From Hallerella sp963660435 (lineage in GTDB: Bacteria; Fibrobacterota; Fibrobacteria; Fibrobacterales; Fibrobacteraceae): a stretch of DNA of 64,000 nucleotides. Made by a program: the position numbers and the translations under genes. Below, one piece after another: positions 8,305 to 15,691 of this stretch. The stretch is from assembly GCA_963660435.1 (NCBI GenBank), contig CAVKYI010000008.1, forward strand, positions 14,240 to 78,239, given 5' to 3'. The notes beneath the pieces were generated by a model. That model did not search any database, was not told where the DNA came from, and saw only the letters and a program-made list of their open reading frames with translations. Each line of letters opens with the position of its first letter. The first letter of the stretch is position 1.

Positions 8305-8341
8305 GTTATGCTACCTCGTGAAGATGGTTGATTTGGCGAGA

Positions 8342-8370
8342 AATTTAGCAAATCTCGGGAAAAAGTTCAA
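8342..8370 (-). promoter_or_regulatory. Promoter of infC-rpmI-rplT
   Basis: Reading leftward: TTGAAC (8370-8365), 17-bp spacer, TAAATT (8347-8342). The leader to the infC start would be about 30 nt, too short for the long L20-binding leader of E. coli. Confidence 0.6.
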
Positions 8371-8389
8371 CTTTTCCGCAAGTTCCCCT

Positions 8390-8417
8390 TTGGAAACCGC
8401 GCTTTTTTTTGTATAAT
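8390..8417 (+). promoter_or_regulatory. Promoter of tRNA-Gly
   Basis: TTGGAA at 8390-8395, 16-bp spacer and a perfect TATAAT at 8412-8417, ending 10 bases before the tRNA 5' end. It is divergent from the infC promoter. Confidence 0.7.
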
Positions 8418-8427
8418 TGGTAGCGCT

Positions 8428-8499
8428 GCGGCGGTAGCTCAATGGTAGAGCTTTAGCCTTCCAAGCTAATGGTTGCCGGTTCGATCCCGGTCCGCCGCT
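8428..8499 (+). tRNA. tRNA-Gly (anticodon TCC)
   Basis: A cloverleaf can be folded by eye. Acceptor GCGGCGG pairs with CCGCCGC; the D-arm holds AGCTCAATGGTAGAGCT; the anticodon loop CTTCCAA gives TCC; the T-arm is CCGGTTCGATCCCGG; the discriminator base is T. The CCA end is not encoded. Its own promoter lies upstream and a terminator follows directly. Confidence 0.95.
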
Positions 8500-8504
8500 C
8501 TAAG

Positions 8505-8529
8505 AACTCCGATTTTTCGGAGTTTTTTT
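8505..8529 (+). terminator. Terminator of tRNA-Gly
   Basis: AACTCCGA-TTTT-TCGGAGTT followed by a T run, starting 6 bases after the tRNA. Confidence 0.9.
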
Positions 8530-8562
8530 GTTTTTTAGGATTCCGGGAAACCTTTAAAAGGG

Positions 8563-8587
8563 AAAAACCGCCCTTGCCGGGCGGTTT
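8563..8587 (-). terminator. Terminator of the fabV operon
   Basis: AAACCGCCC-TTGCC-GGGCGGTTT with an A-tract at 8563-8567 that becomes a T-tract on the minus strand. It lies 20 bp after the fabV stop. Confidence 0.85.
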
Positions 8588-8606
8588 CCGCAAATCCGAA
8601 ACGAGA

Positions 8607-9800
8607 CTAGATCGTGTCCATCCGTTCGACATCCTGGTCGTAGTCGATGCCTTCGATGTCAAAACCGTTCGTCGCGAGGAAGTCGTGCCGGTAGCCTTCG
8701 ATATCGCCGAGTTCCGCGATGTTGTCTTCGTTCACGATCGGCATGTACTTCGCGACTTCGTCCTGGACTTTCGGATCGAGTTCCAGTTCGTCGATGCGGA
8801 TGCGGTGCTCGTCGTCGGTGGGAACCGCGCGGCCCGTGTAGAGGCGTTCCGCGAAAAGGCGTTCCATCTGTTCGATGCAGCCTTCGTGCGTGCCGTTCCG
8901 CTTCATGATCTTGAAGAGGATGGAAATGTAGAGCGGAATCAGCGGAATGACCGCCGAGGAACGCGTGACAAGCCCCTTGTTCACGGAGATGTACGCTTCG
9001 CCGTGGAGGTTTTTCGAAAGTTCCGCGTCAAGTTCGCGAGCGGTCCGTTCGATGTCCTTCTTGGCCGATCCGATGGTGCCGTCTCGGTAGATGGCGTGTG
9101 TGTAGGTCGGTCCGATGTAGGAATAGGCGACCGTCTTGACGCCTTCGGCGAGAACGCCAGCTTCGGAAAGCTGGTGAATCCAGCGCGCCCAGTCTTCACC
9201 GCCCATGACCTTTACCGTCTGGCGCTTTTCCTCTTCGTTTGCGACTTCCGCCGTGATGATGGAGAACTTGCCCGTGACGACATCCATCGTCGCCCCGGAG
9301 AACGTCTTTTCGAGAGGTTTCAGTACGCTGCGATACTTTTCGCCCGTAACCGGATCGACGCGAACCGCGCTTGCCACGCTGTAAATCACCAGGTCGAACT
9401 TTCCGAACTGCCTGGAAGCCTCGATGACCTGCTTCCGCATTTCGTCGGAGAAGGCGTCGCCGTTGAACGTTACGCAGCCGAGGCCCTTCGCCTTTGCCGC
9501 TCTATCGAAAGCCATGTTGTTATACCAGCCGGGAGTCCCGCTCTTCGATTCGGTTCCTTCCCTTTCGAACGAAACACCGATTGTGTTCGCTCCGCATTCG
9601 AAGGCCGCGGCGATTCGGCTAGCGAGTCCGTAACCGGTGGAACATCCCAGGACGAGGACATTCTTCGGAGCGTTCGGAAGCTTGCCGCGAGAAGCCGCCT
9701 TCTTTTCCACATAGGCTATCTGGTGTTCGACTTCCTTGGCGCATCCCTTCGGATGAGCGTTGATGCAGATGTTGCTGCGAATGAGAGGCTTGATTATCAT
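8607..9800 (-). CDS. fabV: Trans-2-enoyl-CoA/ACP reductase FabV
   Basis: A 397-residue NADH-dependent reductase of the FabV/Ter family, which reduces trans-2-enoyl-ACP or enoyl-CoA in the last step of chain elongation. The family active site Tyr-X8-Lys is present as Y238 (IYRDGTIGSAK) with K247, and the cofactor loop is LGCSTGYGLASR near 51-62. The start at 9800 follows GGGGATTCTCC and gives the usual 400-residue length; the longer open frame upstream is the antisense shadow of fabF. It is last in the five-gene acyl operon, 17 bp after fabF. Ter-type activity on CoA substrates is plausible beside an acyl-CoA synthetase. Confidence 0.95.
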   Translation of the reverse strand: MIIKPLIRSNICINAHPKGCAKEVEHQIAYVEKKAASRGKLPNAPKNVLVLGCSTGYGLASRIAAAFECGANTIGVSFEREGTESKSGTPGWYNNMAFDRAAKAKGLGCVTFNGDAFSDEMRKQVIEASRQFGKFDLVIYSVASAVRVDPVTGEKYRSVLKPLEKTFSGATMDVVTGKFSIITAEVANEEEKRQTVKVMGGEDWARWIHQLSEAGVLAEGVKTVAYSYIGPTYTHAIYRDGTIGSAKKDIERTARELDAELSKNLHGEAYISVNKGLVTRSSAVIPLIPLYISILFKIMKRNGTHEGCIEQMERLFAERLYTGRAVPTDDEHRIRIDELELDPKVQDEVAKYMPIVNEDNIAELGDIEGYRHDFLATNGFDIEGIDYDQDVERMDTI

Positions 9801-9817
9801 GGAGAATCCCCTTGAAT

Positions 9818-11068
9818 TTAATCCTTGAATTTTTTGATGATGACGACGCCGTTGTGACCGCCAAAGCCCAGGGACGCCGAGGCGGCGCAGTCGATGTTGC
9901 CCGGAACGCCTTGGTTCGGAACGTAATCCAGATCGCAAGTTTCGTCCGGATTTTCCAGGTTGACGGTCGCGGGGAAGAACGAATCCCGGATGGCGAGCGT
10001 ACTGATGATCGCTTCGATGGCGCCGGCCGCGCCGACACAATGCCCGGTCATGCTCTTCGTGCTCGAAACCTTGATCTTGTAAGCGTGCTTTCCGAGCGCC
10101 GCCTTGAGCATCGCCGTTTCCGTCGAATCGTTCAAACGGGTGGAAGTTCCGTGCGCATTGTAGTAGTCGATTGTCTCCGGGGAAATTTCCGCATCGTCAA
10201 TCGCCCGAAGCAAAGCCTTGGCGCAAGTTTTTCCATCAGGACGCGGGCTCGTGATATGGTAGGCGTCCGCAGAGGCTCCATAGCCGGCGAGTTCCGCGTA
10301 GATATGCGCTCCGCGAGATTTCGCGTGTTCGAGTTCCTCGAGTACGAGAATCGCGCCGCCCTCTCCCATGACAAAGCCGGAACGGTCCCTGTCAAACGGG
10401 CGAGAAGCCTTTTCGGGAGAATCGTTGAACTTGTCCGTCAGAGCGTGCATTCCGGCAAAGCTCTTGATGGAAAATTCCGTGATGCCGCTTTCCGATCCGC
10501 CGGCAAGGCACACGTCCAAGCGTCCCGAACGAATCGTGTCGAGCGCAAGCCCGAGCGCATCCGTGCCCGAGGCGCAGGCCGTCGCGATGGTCCAGGCGGA
10601 ACCCGAAATTCCAAGCGCGATGGAAACGTTCGCCGCGGCTTCGTTCGGAATCAGCTCCGGCATGGCAAGAGGCGAGGCACGGCGTTTTCCGCTTTCGATA
10701 TATTTGGAAAAGGACGCGTCGATCACGTCCATCCCGGAAAGCCCGTTCCCGGCGACGATTCCCGTCTTGTCTCCGGCAAGTTCTTCTTTCGAAAGTTTCG
10801 CATCGGAAACGGCCTCGTTTGCGGCGGCGAGCAGGAACTGGGTGAAGCGTGCCATGCGACGCGCTTCCTTCGGATCGATTCCATGTTCTTCTGGCGCGAA
10901 GTTCTTGATTTCCGCGGCGATTTTCACCGGCGAGGAACTCGCGTCGAACAGGGTAATCGGTCCCACTCCGGAGGCGCCTTCCCGGATGGACTTCCACAGT
11001 TCGGGCACCGAGTTTCCGACCGGAGTGACCGCACCCATGCCCGTGATAACAACTCGTCTCTTCGTCAT
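9818..11068 (-). CDS. fabF: Beta-ketoacyl-ACP synthase II
   Basis: A 416-residue condensing enzyme extending acyl chains with malonyl-ACP. The catalytic triad is intact: Cys165 (TACASGTDA), His306 (NAHGTSTRLND) and His343 (SMTGHCVGAAGAIEA), with Lys338. The ATG is 3 bp after the stop of the acyl-CoA synthetase gene and the stop is 17 bp before fabV, so it is the fourth gene of the operon. No acpP, fabD or fabG neighbours are present, which suggests a specialised acyl pathway rather than the main fab cluster; that is inference. Confidence 0.96.
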   Translation of the reverse strand: MTKRRVVITGMGAVTPVGNSVPELWKSIREGASGVGPITLFDASSSPVKIAAEIKNFAPEEHGIDPKEARRMARFTQFLLAAANEAVSDAKLSKEELAGDKTGIVAGNGLSGMDVIDASFSKYIESGKRRASPLAMPELIPNEAAANVSIALGISGSAWTIATACASGTDALGLALDTIRSGRLDVCLAGGSESGITEFSIKSFAGMHALTDKFNDSPEKASRPFDRDRSGFVMGEGGAILVLEELEHAKSRGAHIYAELAGYGASADAYHITSPRPDGKTCAKALLRAIDDAEISPETIDYYNAHGTSTRLNDSTETAMLKAALGKHAYKIKVSSTKSMTGHCVGAAGAIEAIISTLAIRDSFFPATVNLENPDETCDLDYVPNQGVPGNIDCAASASLGFGGHNGVVIIKKFKD

Positions 11069-11071
11069 GAA

Positions 11072-12766
11072 TTATTTCGCCTTTTCGGAATCGCGTTTCT
11101 GTTGTTCCTGCTTGTCCTTTTCGCGAATCGCGACGCGACGGATCTTTCCGCTGATAGTCTTCGGAAGTTCCAGGACAAAGTCGATGATGCGCGGGCTTTT
11201 ATAGGAAGCGGCAACCTTCTTCGTGAACAGCTGGATGTCTTTCGCGAGTTCCTTGGAAGCCTCGTAGCCTTTCTGCAAGACGATCGTCGCCTTGATGGCC
11301 TGTCCGCGCGACGGATCCTCTACGCCGGTGACCGCGCATTCGAGAACCGCCGGGTGCTTTAGCAGAACCTCTTCCACTTCGAACGGGCTTATCCGATACC
11401 CGGAACTTTTAATCAAGTCGTCCGTCCGTCCGATAAACCAGCAGTAGCCGTCCTTGTCCTTCCAGGCCGTATCGCCCGTGTGATAGACTCCGCCCTCGAA
11501 GACCTTTTGCGTGCGCTCTTCGTCGCGGTAGTATCCGCCGAACATGCCGAATGGCTTGCCGCCATCGATGCGGATGATGATTTCGCCGACTTCTTCCGGG
11601 TCGCAGGTAGAACCGTCCGGTCGCACGATGTCTATCCGGTAGCCGGGAGAAGGCTTTCCCATGGAACCGGGACGCGGTTCCATCCACGGAAAGTTTCCCT
11701 CGGTGAGCGTGAGCTCCGTCTGGCCATAGCCTTCGTGCAGTCGGTGTCCGGTCTTTTCGAGCCAGCGGTTGTAGATATCGACGTTCAATGCTTCGCCCGC
11801 CGTGACGCAATACTTCAGGTTCGAAAGATCATACTTGGAAAGATCGTGCTGCAAGAGGTAGCGGTAAACCGTCGGAGGCGCGCAGAACGTGGTGACCTTG
11901 AACTCCGCCATCTTTTCGAGAAGCTTTCCCGGGATGAACGTGTTCATGTCGTAGCTGAAAACCGCGGAGCCCGCGATCCACTGTCCGTAGATTTTTCCCC
12001 ACAGAGCCTTGGCCCAGCCGGTTTCCGCCACGGTCAGATGGATTCCGCCGTCGATGACGTTCTGCCAATACTTCGCCGTCACGATATGGCCCAGCGGATA
12101 GGTGAACGTATGCGCGACCATCTTCGGATTGCTCGAAGTTCCGCTCGTAAAGTAGATGACCATGATGTCATCGTTCGTCGTCGCGGCTTCGCCTTCCCTC
12201 CGCGGAAATTTCGGCGAGCAGATTTCGTAGTCGTCATAGAAGGAGGTCCATCCCTGGCGCGGCTGCCCGATAGTCACGAGCTTTTCGACCGACGGGGACT
12301 TGGCGCGGGCCGTTTCGATTTCCTTCTGGAGCGCCGGGTCGTCGTAAGTCACGACCATCTTGATGTCCGCAGCATGGAAGCGGTATTCCAGATCCTCGGC
12401 GGTGAGCATGTTCGTCGCCGGGACGGCAATCGCCCCGATGCGGTGCAGAGCAAGGAGGAAGAACCAGAACTCGTAGCGGCGACGGAGCATCAGCTGGACA
12501 CGGTCGCCCTTCTGGATGCCCTGTTCCACGAGGAAGTTCGCCGTGCGGTTCGAAGCGACGGCAATGTCCTTGAACGTAAACGTGTGCCGTTCGTCGTTGT
12601 CGTCACACCAGGCGAGAGCGATTCTTTTCGGATCGTTCTGCGCGTAGTCATCAACGACATCGTAGGCGAAGTTGAAGTTGTCGGGGATGTGAATCTTGAA
12701 GTTATCGTATAGATCTTCGTAGGAATCGTAATCCACCCGATCGATGAATTTTTGAAGCAGAGACAT
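11072..12766 (-). CDS. Acyl-CoA synthetase (AMP-forming, medium-chain type)
   Basis: A 564-residue adenylate-forming ligase. It has the AMP-binding signature YFTSGTSSNPKM near residue 213, GYGQTELT near 353, YHTGDTAWKDKDGY and GRTDDLIKSSGYRISPFEVE near 460-485, and the catalytic-lysine region TISGKIRR near the C-terminus. Overall similarity is to acetyl-/medium-chain acyl-CoA synthetases (ACSM-like), which activate free fatty acids to CoA esters. It lies between a deacetylase-like gene (27 bp) and fabF (3 bp). Together with the operon's acyl-ACP thioesterase it could convert acyl-ACP to acyl-CoA through a free acid; substrate chain length is unknown. Confidence 0.9.
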   Translation of the reverse strand: MSLLQKFIDRVDYDSYEDLYDNFKIHIPDNFNFAYDVVDDYAQNDPKRIALAWCDDNDERHTFTFKDIAVASNRTANFLVEQGIQKGDRVQLMLRRRYEFWFFLLALHRIGAIAVPATNMLTAEDLEYRFHAADIKMVVTYDDPALQKEIETARAKSPSVEKLVTIGQPRQGWTSFYDDYEICSPKFPRREGEAATTNDDIMVIYFTSGTSSNPKMVAHTFTYPLGHIVTAKYWQNVIDGGIHLTVAETGWAKALWGKIYGQWIAGSAVFSYDMNTFIPGKLLEKMAEFKVTTFCAPPTVYRYLLQHDLSKYDLSNLKYCVTAGEALNVDIYNRWLEKTGHRLHEGYGQTELTLTEGNFPWMEPRPGSMGKPSPGYRIDIVRPDGSTCDPEEVGEIIIRIDGGKPFGMFGGYYRDEERTQKVFEGGVYHTGDTAWKDKDGYCWFIGRTDDLIKSSGYRISPFEVEEVLLKHPAVLECAVTGVEDPSRGQAIKATIVLQKGYEASKELAKDIQLFTKKVAASYKSPRIIDFVLELPKTISGKIRRVAIREKDKQEQQKRDSEKAK

Positions 12767-12793
12767 AAAGGACCTCTATCGATTTCCGCGAAA

Positions 12794-13618
12794 CTACAGG
12801 TCGCGGTAGAAAATTTTTTCCCGTTTGGAGAGCGCGTAACGGACAAGGTTCAGAATGCGGGTTTCCCCGATCGTGGTGAAGTCCGCGCAGTGAATCGTAA
12901 GGCGCGGAGTTCCAAGCGGCGCCTGGATAGTGAGGCAAGCCGAGGTCTGCGCGACGCCGAGAGAAATTTCCGGGAGCCCGGCAAAGCTGATGCCGAACGA
13001 GAGAAACTTTTCCACGTCGTCCTTCTTGTCCGGTTCGGGTTCCATCTCGTTTTCGTCGAGCGAAACCACCAGGTCGTGCTTCTTGAAGATGGACGTCCTG
13101 TCCTCGTACGTGTTGAACTTCGCAAGGACCTGCTCCTTCAGGAAGTTGTTGTCATACCAGGCCGGCGGAACGAATCCGACGGGAAGCGCATCCTGCCCGA
13201 GACCGCGCCACAGGGCAATCGAGCGGTCGAGAAGAGCCTGGGATTCCTGTTCGGAGAGGCCCGCAAATTCCGCGACGTTTCCCGAAAGCATCAGGGCGCT
13301 CTTGCCAAAGACCGAACGTTCCTTGCCGAGGTTCGCAAAGTGGCGCGCTCCGTGGAGAAGAAGTTCGTGACCGTCCGACTTGAGTTTTTCTATCGAATCG
13401 CAGAACCGTTCGCGCTCGTCTTCGGGAACCGCCCCGACCGAGGGAACGACCGCAACGGAAACGGGAGAAGCCGTCACCGAAGAAATCTTGTCTATCTGGA
13501 CCAGCGCCTTTTCGAAATTCTTGATGTTGAAATCATGATAGCAGAGGATGAATCTCTTGCCTTTGAAATTTTCCGCTTCGGCGGCGGAAATGTCGGCGAT
13601 GTCCTTGTTGAGTTCCAT
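12794..13618 (-). CDS. DUF2334-like polysaccharide deacetylase-fold protein
   Basis: A 274-residue protein with the seven-stranded deacetylase-fold signposts: RFILCYHDFN near residue 24, VAVVPSVGAVP, and HELLLHGARHF near 83-93 (DUF2334 proteins carry a similar LHG.H motif). FVPPAWYDN near 150 matches the family's PP.W block. No signal peptide is visible, so it is probably cytoplasmic. It sits second in the acyl operon, 54 bp after the thioesterase. The substrate is unknown; deacylation of a lipid intermediate or a glycolipid would suit the neighbours but is inference. Confidence 0.6.
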   Translation of the reverse strand: MELNKDIADISAAEAENFKGKRFILCYHDFNIKNFEKALVQIDKISSVTASPVSVAVVPSVGAVPEDERERFCDSIEKLKSDGHELLLHGARHFANLGKERSVFGKSALMLSGNVAEFAGLSEQESQALLDRSIALWRGLGQDALPVGFVPPAWYDNNFLKEQVLAKFNTYEDRTSIFKKHDLVVSLDENEMEPEPDKKDDVEKFLSFGISFAGLPEISLGVAQTSACLTIQAPLGTPRLTIHCADFTTIGETRILNLVRYALSKREKIFYRDL

Positions 13619-13672
13619 TCAAAATTCTCCTATGTTTTGACTTAAAATAGAAAAAGCCGCGGCGATTTGCCG

Positions 13673-14437
13673 TCAAAATAAAAGCTCGCTCACAAAAGCC
13701 ACTTCGTCGTTTTTCTTTCCGACGACGATATGCCGATTTTCGCCCGTTTTCGCCAAAAACATTTCGACGTTATCGCCGAGCAGCAGCTCCTTGGAATAAT
13801 TTATGCGGAATTCAATTAGCGAGCGACGAACAAGTTCCGCGGGCAAGGCGTTCACGATAAAGGCGCCGTAAAAGGCGTTGTCCGTATGATTGTTCCCGTC
13901 GAGATGCGAGGGCATTATCTTCTGTTCCCCGACTTTTTCGAGCGTATCCGGGACAAGGATCTTCCCGCAGGAAAAGCCTTCCGAGTCAAACGGCTCCGTG
14001 TTCAGTTTCCGAAACGGGAGAATCGCCTTGACCGGGAGAATTTTCCGGGTATTGAAATCGGTCAGAAGCCACTTGGAAAGCCCCGAGACCAGAATCTCGC
14101 CGCTCTCGCTCCTAATCTTGTAATCGCGTACGAACTGCCACGATTCGGGTTTCCACTCGGTCGTCACCCATTCGACGCGTTCGTTGATCTTCGGCATCCG
14201 ATGAAAGCGAAAGACCGACCGCGCAAGGAGTCGCGCGAAGCCATGCTCCACGAGAAAGGGCATCGACGTTCCGCGGTGGAAAATGTCTTCCGAAGAGAGG
14301 TCAGTTGTCTTGCGCAGAAAATCGAACAGGGTGAGCTTTCCGTCCGGGCCGCATTCCGTGTAGGCCACGCGGCTTTCGACATGAAAGGTAAAACCGTCGT
14401 CATCGTAGCGACGGGAAAATGTTTCGCAATAGGGCAT
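13673..14437 (-). CDS. Acyl-ACP thioesterase
   Basis: A 254-residue double-hotdog protein of the acyl-ACP thioesterase family (related to plant FatA/FatB). Evidence includes VAYTECGPDGKLTLFDFLRKTTD in the first hotdog and the DGNNHTDNAFYG block at 180-191 in the second, which carries the conserved Asn/His of the active site. It releases free fatty acid from acyl carrier protein. It is the first gene of the five-gene acyl operon. A free-acid-releasing enzyme beside an acyl-CoA ligase and fabF/fabV suggests supply of a particular acyl chain. Confidence 0.88.
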   Translation of the reverse strand: MPYCETFSRRYDDDGFTFHVESRVAYTECGPDGKLTLFDFLRKTTDLSSEDIFHRGTSMPFLVEHGFARLLARSVFRFHRMPKINERVEWVTTEWKPESWQFVRDYKIRSESGEILVSGLSKWLLTDFNTRKILPVKAILPFRKLNTEPFDSEGFSCGKILVPDTLEKVGEQKIMPSHLDGNNHTDNAFYGAFIVNALPAELVRRSLIEFRINYSKELLLGDNVEMFLAKTGENRHIVVGKKNDEVAFVSELLF

Positions 14438-14507
14438 AGCGAGAAATCTAGAAAATCCGAATTTTCATAATGGAGACTTTAAAAAGACGATTTTTTTTCA
14501 AAACCCC

Positions 14508-14535
14508 TTGACGGAGCTTTTTTTTTGCTTATATT
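14508..14535 (+). promoter_or_regulatory. Strong plus-strand promoter facing vapC
   Basis: TTGACG at 14508-14513, 16-bp spacer, TATATT at 14530-14535. It points rightward into the 3' end of the minus-strand toxin gene. The transcript could only encode a 13-codon ORF starting at 14569 (MLRLRTNSLFLAK), so it is either an antisense RNA promoter or the orphaned promoter of a lost gene. Confidence 0.5.
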
Positions 14536-14573
14536 TAAAAGGTCGTCCATTTGGATGGCGGAAAATAAAATGC

Positions 14574-15002
14574 TCAGGCTTCGAACCAATTCTCTATTTT
14601 TAGCGAAGTGATTTTTGCGATAGGTTCGAAATCTTTTGTATTCCGCGTTACAAGAATTAAATCATTCGCCAAGGCAGTTGCCGCAATCTGAGAGTCGCAT
14701 ATCGGTCTTGGCAGCCCAGCCCTGTTGCATTTGGCAACCACTTCGGCATAATACGCAGCTGCTATCGCGTCATACGGAATGACATCAAATTTCCGCTTTA
14801 CGATTTCGACATAATCTTTCAATCTATTCTTTCGAGACCCGCCGGGCAGGAGTTCAACGCCGAAGAGGGCCTCTTGTAAAGTTATTGCCGAAATTGCACA
14901 TAAAGGCTCGAATCTTTGTATGTTTGTCAAAACGTTGGCGTTTGGCAGAGGCTTGGAAAGCTCGGAAATAAGATTGGAATCCAACAAGAATCTCTTATCC
15001 AT
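14574..15002 (-). CDS. VapC-like PIN-domain toxin
   Basis: A 142-residue PIN-domain ribonuclease. Conserved acidic residues appear as LLDSNLISEL (first Asp), ITLQEALFG (Glu), PICDSQIAATA (Asp) and LVTRNTKDFEP. Such toxins cleave tRNA or rRNA when freed from their antitoxin. The ATG at 15002 overlaps the antitoxin's last 8 bases, the usual antitoxin-first order, and puts the PIN core directly at the N-terminus; the longer frame adds ten residues without support. The pair stands beside an inverted-repeat mobile element, in keeping with a mobile toxin-antitoxin module. Confidence 0.88.
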   Translation of the reverse strand: MDKRFLLDSNLISELSKPLPNANVLTNIQRFEPLCAISAITLQEALFGVELLPGGSRKNRLKDYVEIVKRKFDVIPYDAIAAAYYAEVVAKCNRAGLPRPICDSQIAATALANDLILVTRNTKDFEPIAKITSLKIENWFEA

Positions 15003-15276
15003 CTTGCTCCCAAGTGTTGGCCCTATTTGCATCGGGATATTCTACGATGCGCCCGGCATCGAGATCTTTGGAAAAATCGTCATCGGGCGAACATCCTTGG
15101 CGCCAGCTTTTGAGCGCATCGAGAAACGACTCTTTACGACCGAGAGCCTCGTTCATTGCGCACTCAATCTTTCCAAATTCCTTTTTCAATTTCAGATAGA
15201 GAACAAACTTTTCTACCAGCGAGATATCCTCGCTGGGCAGGTCTCGAATTTCCTTATTCAAAACATCCGTAGTCAT
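14995..15276 (-). CDS. Antitoxin of the first vapBC-type pair (DUF2281-like)
   Basis: A 93-residue acidic protein ending in TWEQDG, upstream of and overlapping the PIN-domain gene by 8 bp. The N-terminus (EIRDLPSEDISLVEKFVLYLKLKKE) resembles the helical DUF2281/VapB-like antitoxins. An AGAGGAC ribosome site precedes the ATG. A promoter-like TTGTTT / TAAATT pair with a 15-bp spacer lies just upstream, its -35 abutting the inverted-repeat element at 15326, so the insertion may have altered or supplied part of the promoter. DNA binding and toxin neutralisation are inferred from gene order. Confidence 0.7.
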   Translation of the reverse strand: MTTDVLNKEIRDLPSEDISLVEKFVLYLKLKKEFGKIECAMNEALGRKESFLDALKSWRQGCSPDDDFSKDLDAGRIVEYPDANRANTWEQDG

Positions 15277-15325
15277 GACTTTGTCCTCTTTTTCAATAAT
15301 TTATCTTTTTTGAAGAAAAAAACAA

Positions 15326-15448
15326 GGTCACCTCTAAAAATTGCTTTGGTTAAGAAAATTTGAATGAGACCAAGCGATGGCAGGAATAAACGAGCCAGCG
15401 CGAAGCGTCGCAACCAAATTTTTGAAAATTGAATTTTTAGAGGTGATC
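15326..15448. mobile_element. Inverted-repeat element (MITE-like), copy 1, 123 bp
   Basis: It starts GGTCACCTCTAAAAATT and ends AATTTTTAGAGGTGATC, the reverse complement with one mismatch at the tip. Between the ends is TTGGTTAAGAAAATTTGAATG, then about 40 bp containing GCGCGAAGCGTCGCAACC. No ORF of its own. Three other copies lie at 21019, 30912 and 63947. Confidence 0.75.
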
Positions 15449-15571
15449 ACTACTTATTTTCCCTATCTGGCGAACTTCACGGATACACATCCTCAACCGT
15501 TTCGGTTCGCACGAATTGTGGTAGAATCAAAGTTTACGATGACCGTGGCCATTATAAGTTCTCGAAGTAGC

Positions 15572-15610
15572 AAAAAAAGCGGGCTTTATGGGGCTTTGCT
15601 CCATAAGCCC
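15572..15610 (-). terminator. Terminator downstream of the 16.9-15.7 kb lipoprotein gene
   Basis: GGGCTTTATGG-N8-CCATAAGCCC stem with a poly-A tract (15572-15578) that reads as T7 on the minus strand. It ends leftward transcription. Confidence 0.8.
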
Positions 15611-15618
15611 TATTTTAA

Positions 15619-15655
15619 GACCAGCCGAGACACCGCTTTCCGTTTCGCCGCGGCA
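15619..15655. repeat. Short duplicate of the PorV-like gene's 3' region
   Basis: About 37 bp (AGACC-GCCGAGACACCGCTTTCCGTTTC...) match 17820-17856 with two or three differences. On the minus strand both read GETESGVSAGL. The copy here is isolated and non-functional. Confidence 0.6.
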
Positions 15656-15691
15656 GGCTCATATACCTCTTGGAATTTAAAAACTTTCTGT

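Larger units (their letters stand above)
15449..15691. other. Intergenic stretch with terminator and gene-fragment duplicate
   Basis: Between the mobile element and the broken lipoprotein gene there is no convincing gene. It holds a strong hairpin (15572-15610) and a 37-bp copy of part of the PorV-like gene (15619-15655). The first 120 bp show nothing recognisable. Confidence 0.6.

Noticed and set aside
8607..10040. 477-residue version of FabV
   Set aside because: The upstream 80 codons overlap fabF out of frame; the family length and ribosome site support the ATG at 9800.
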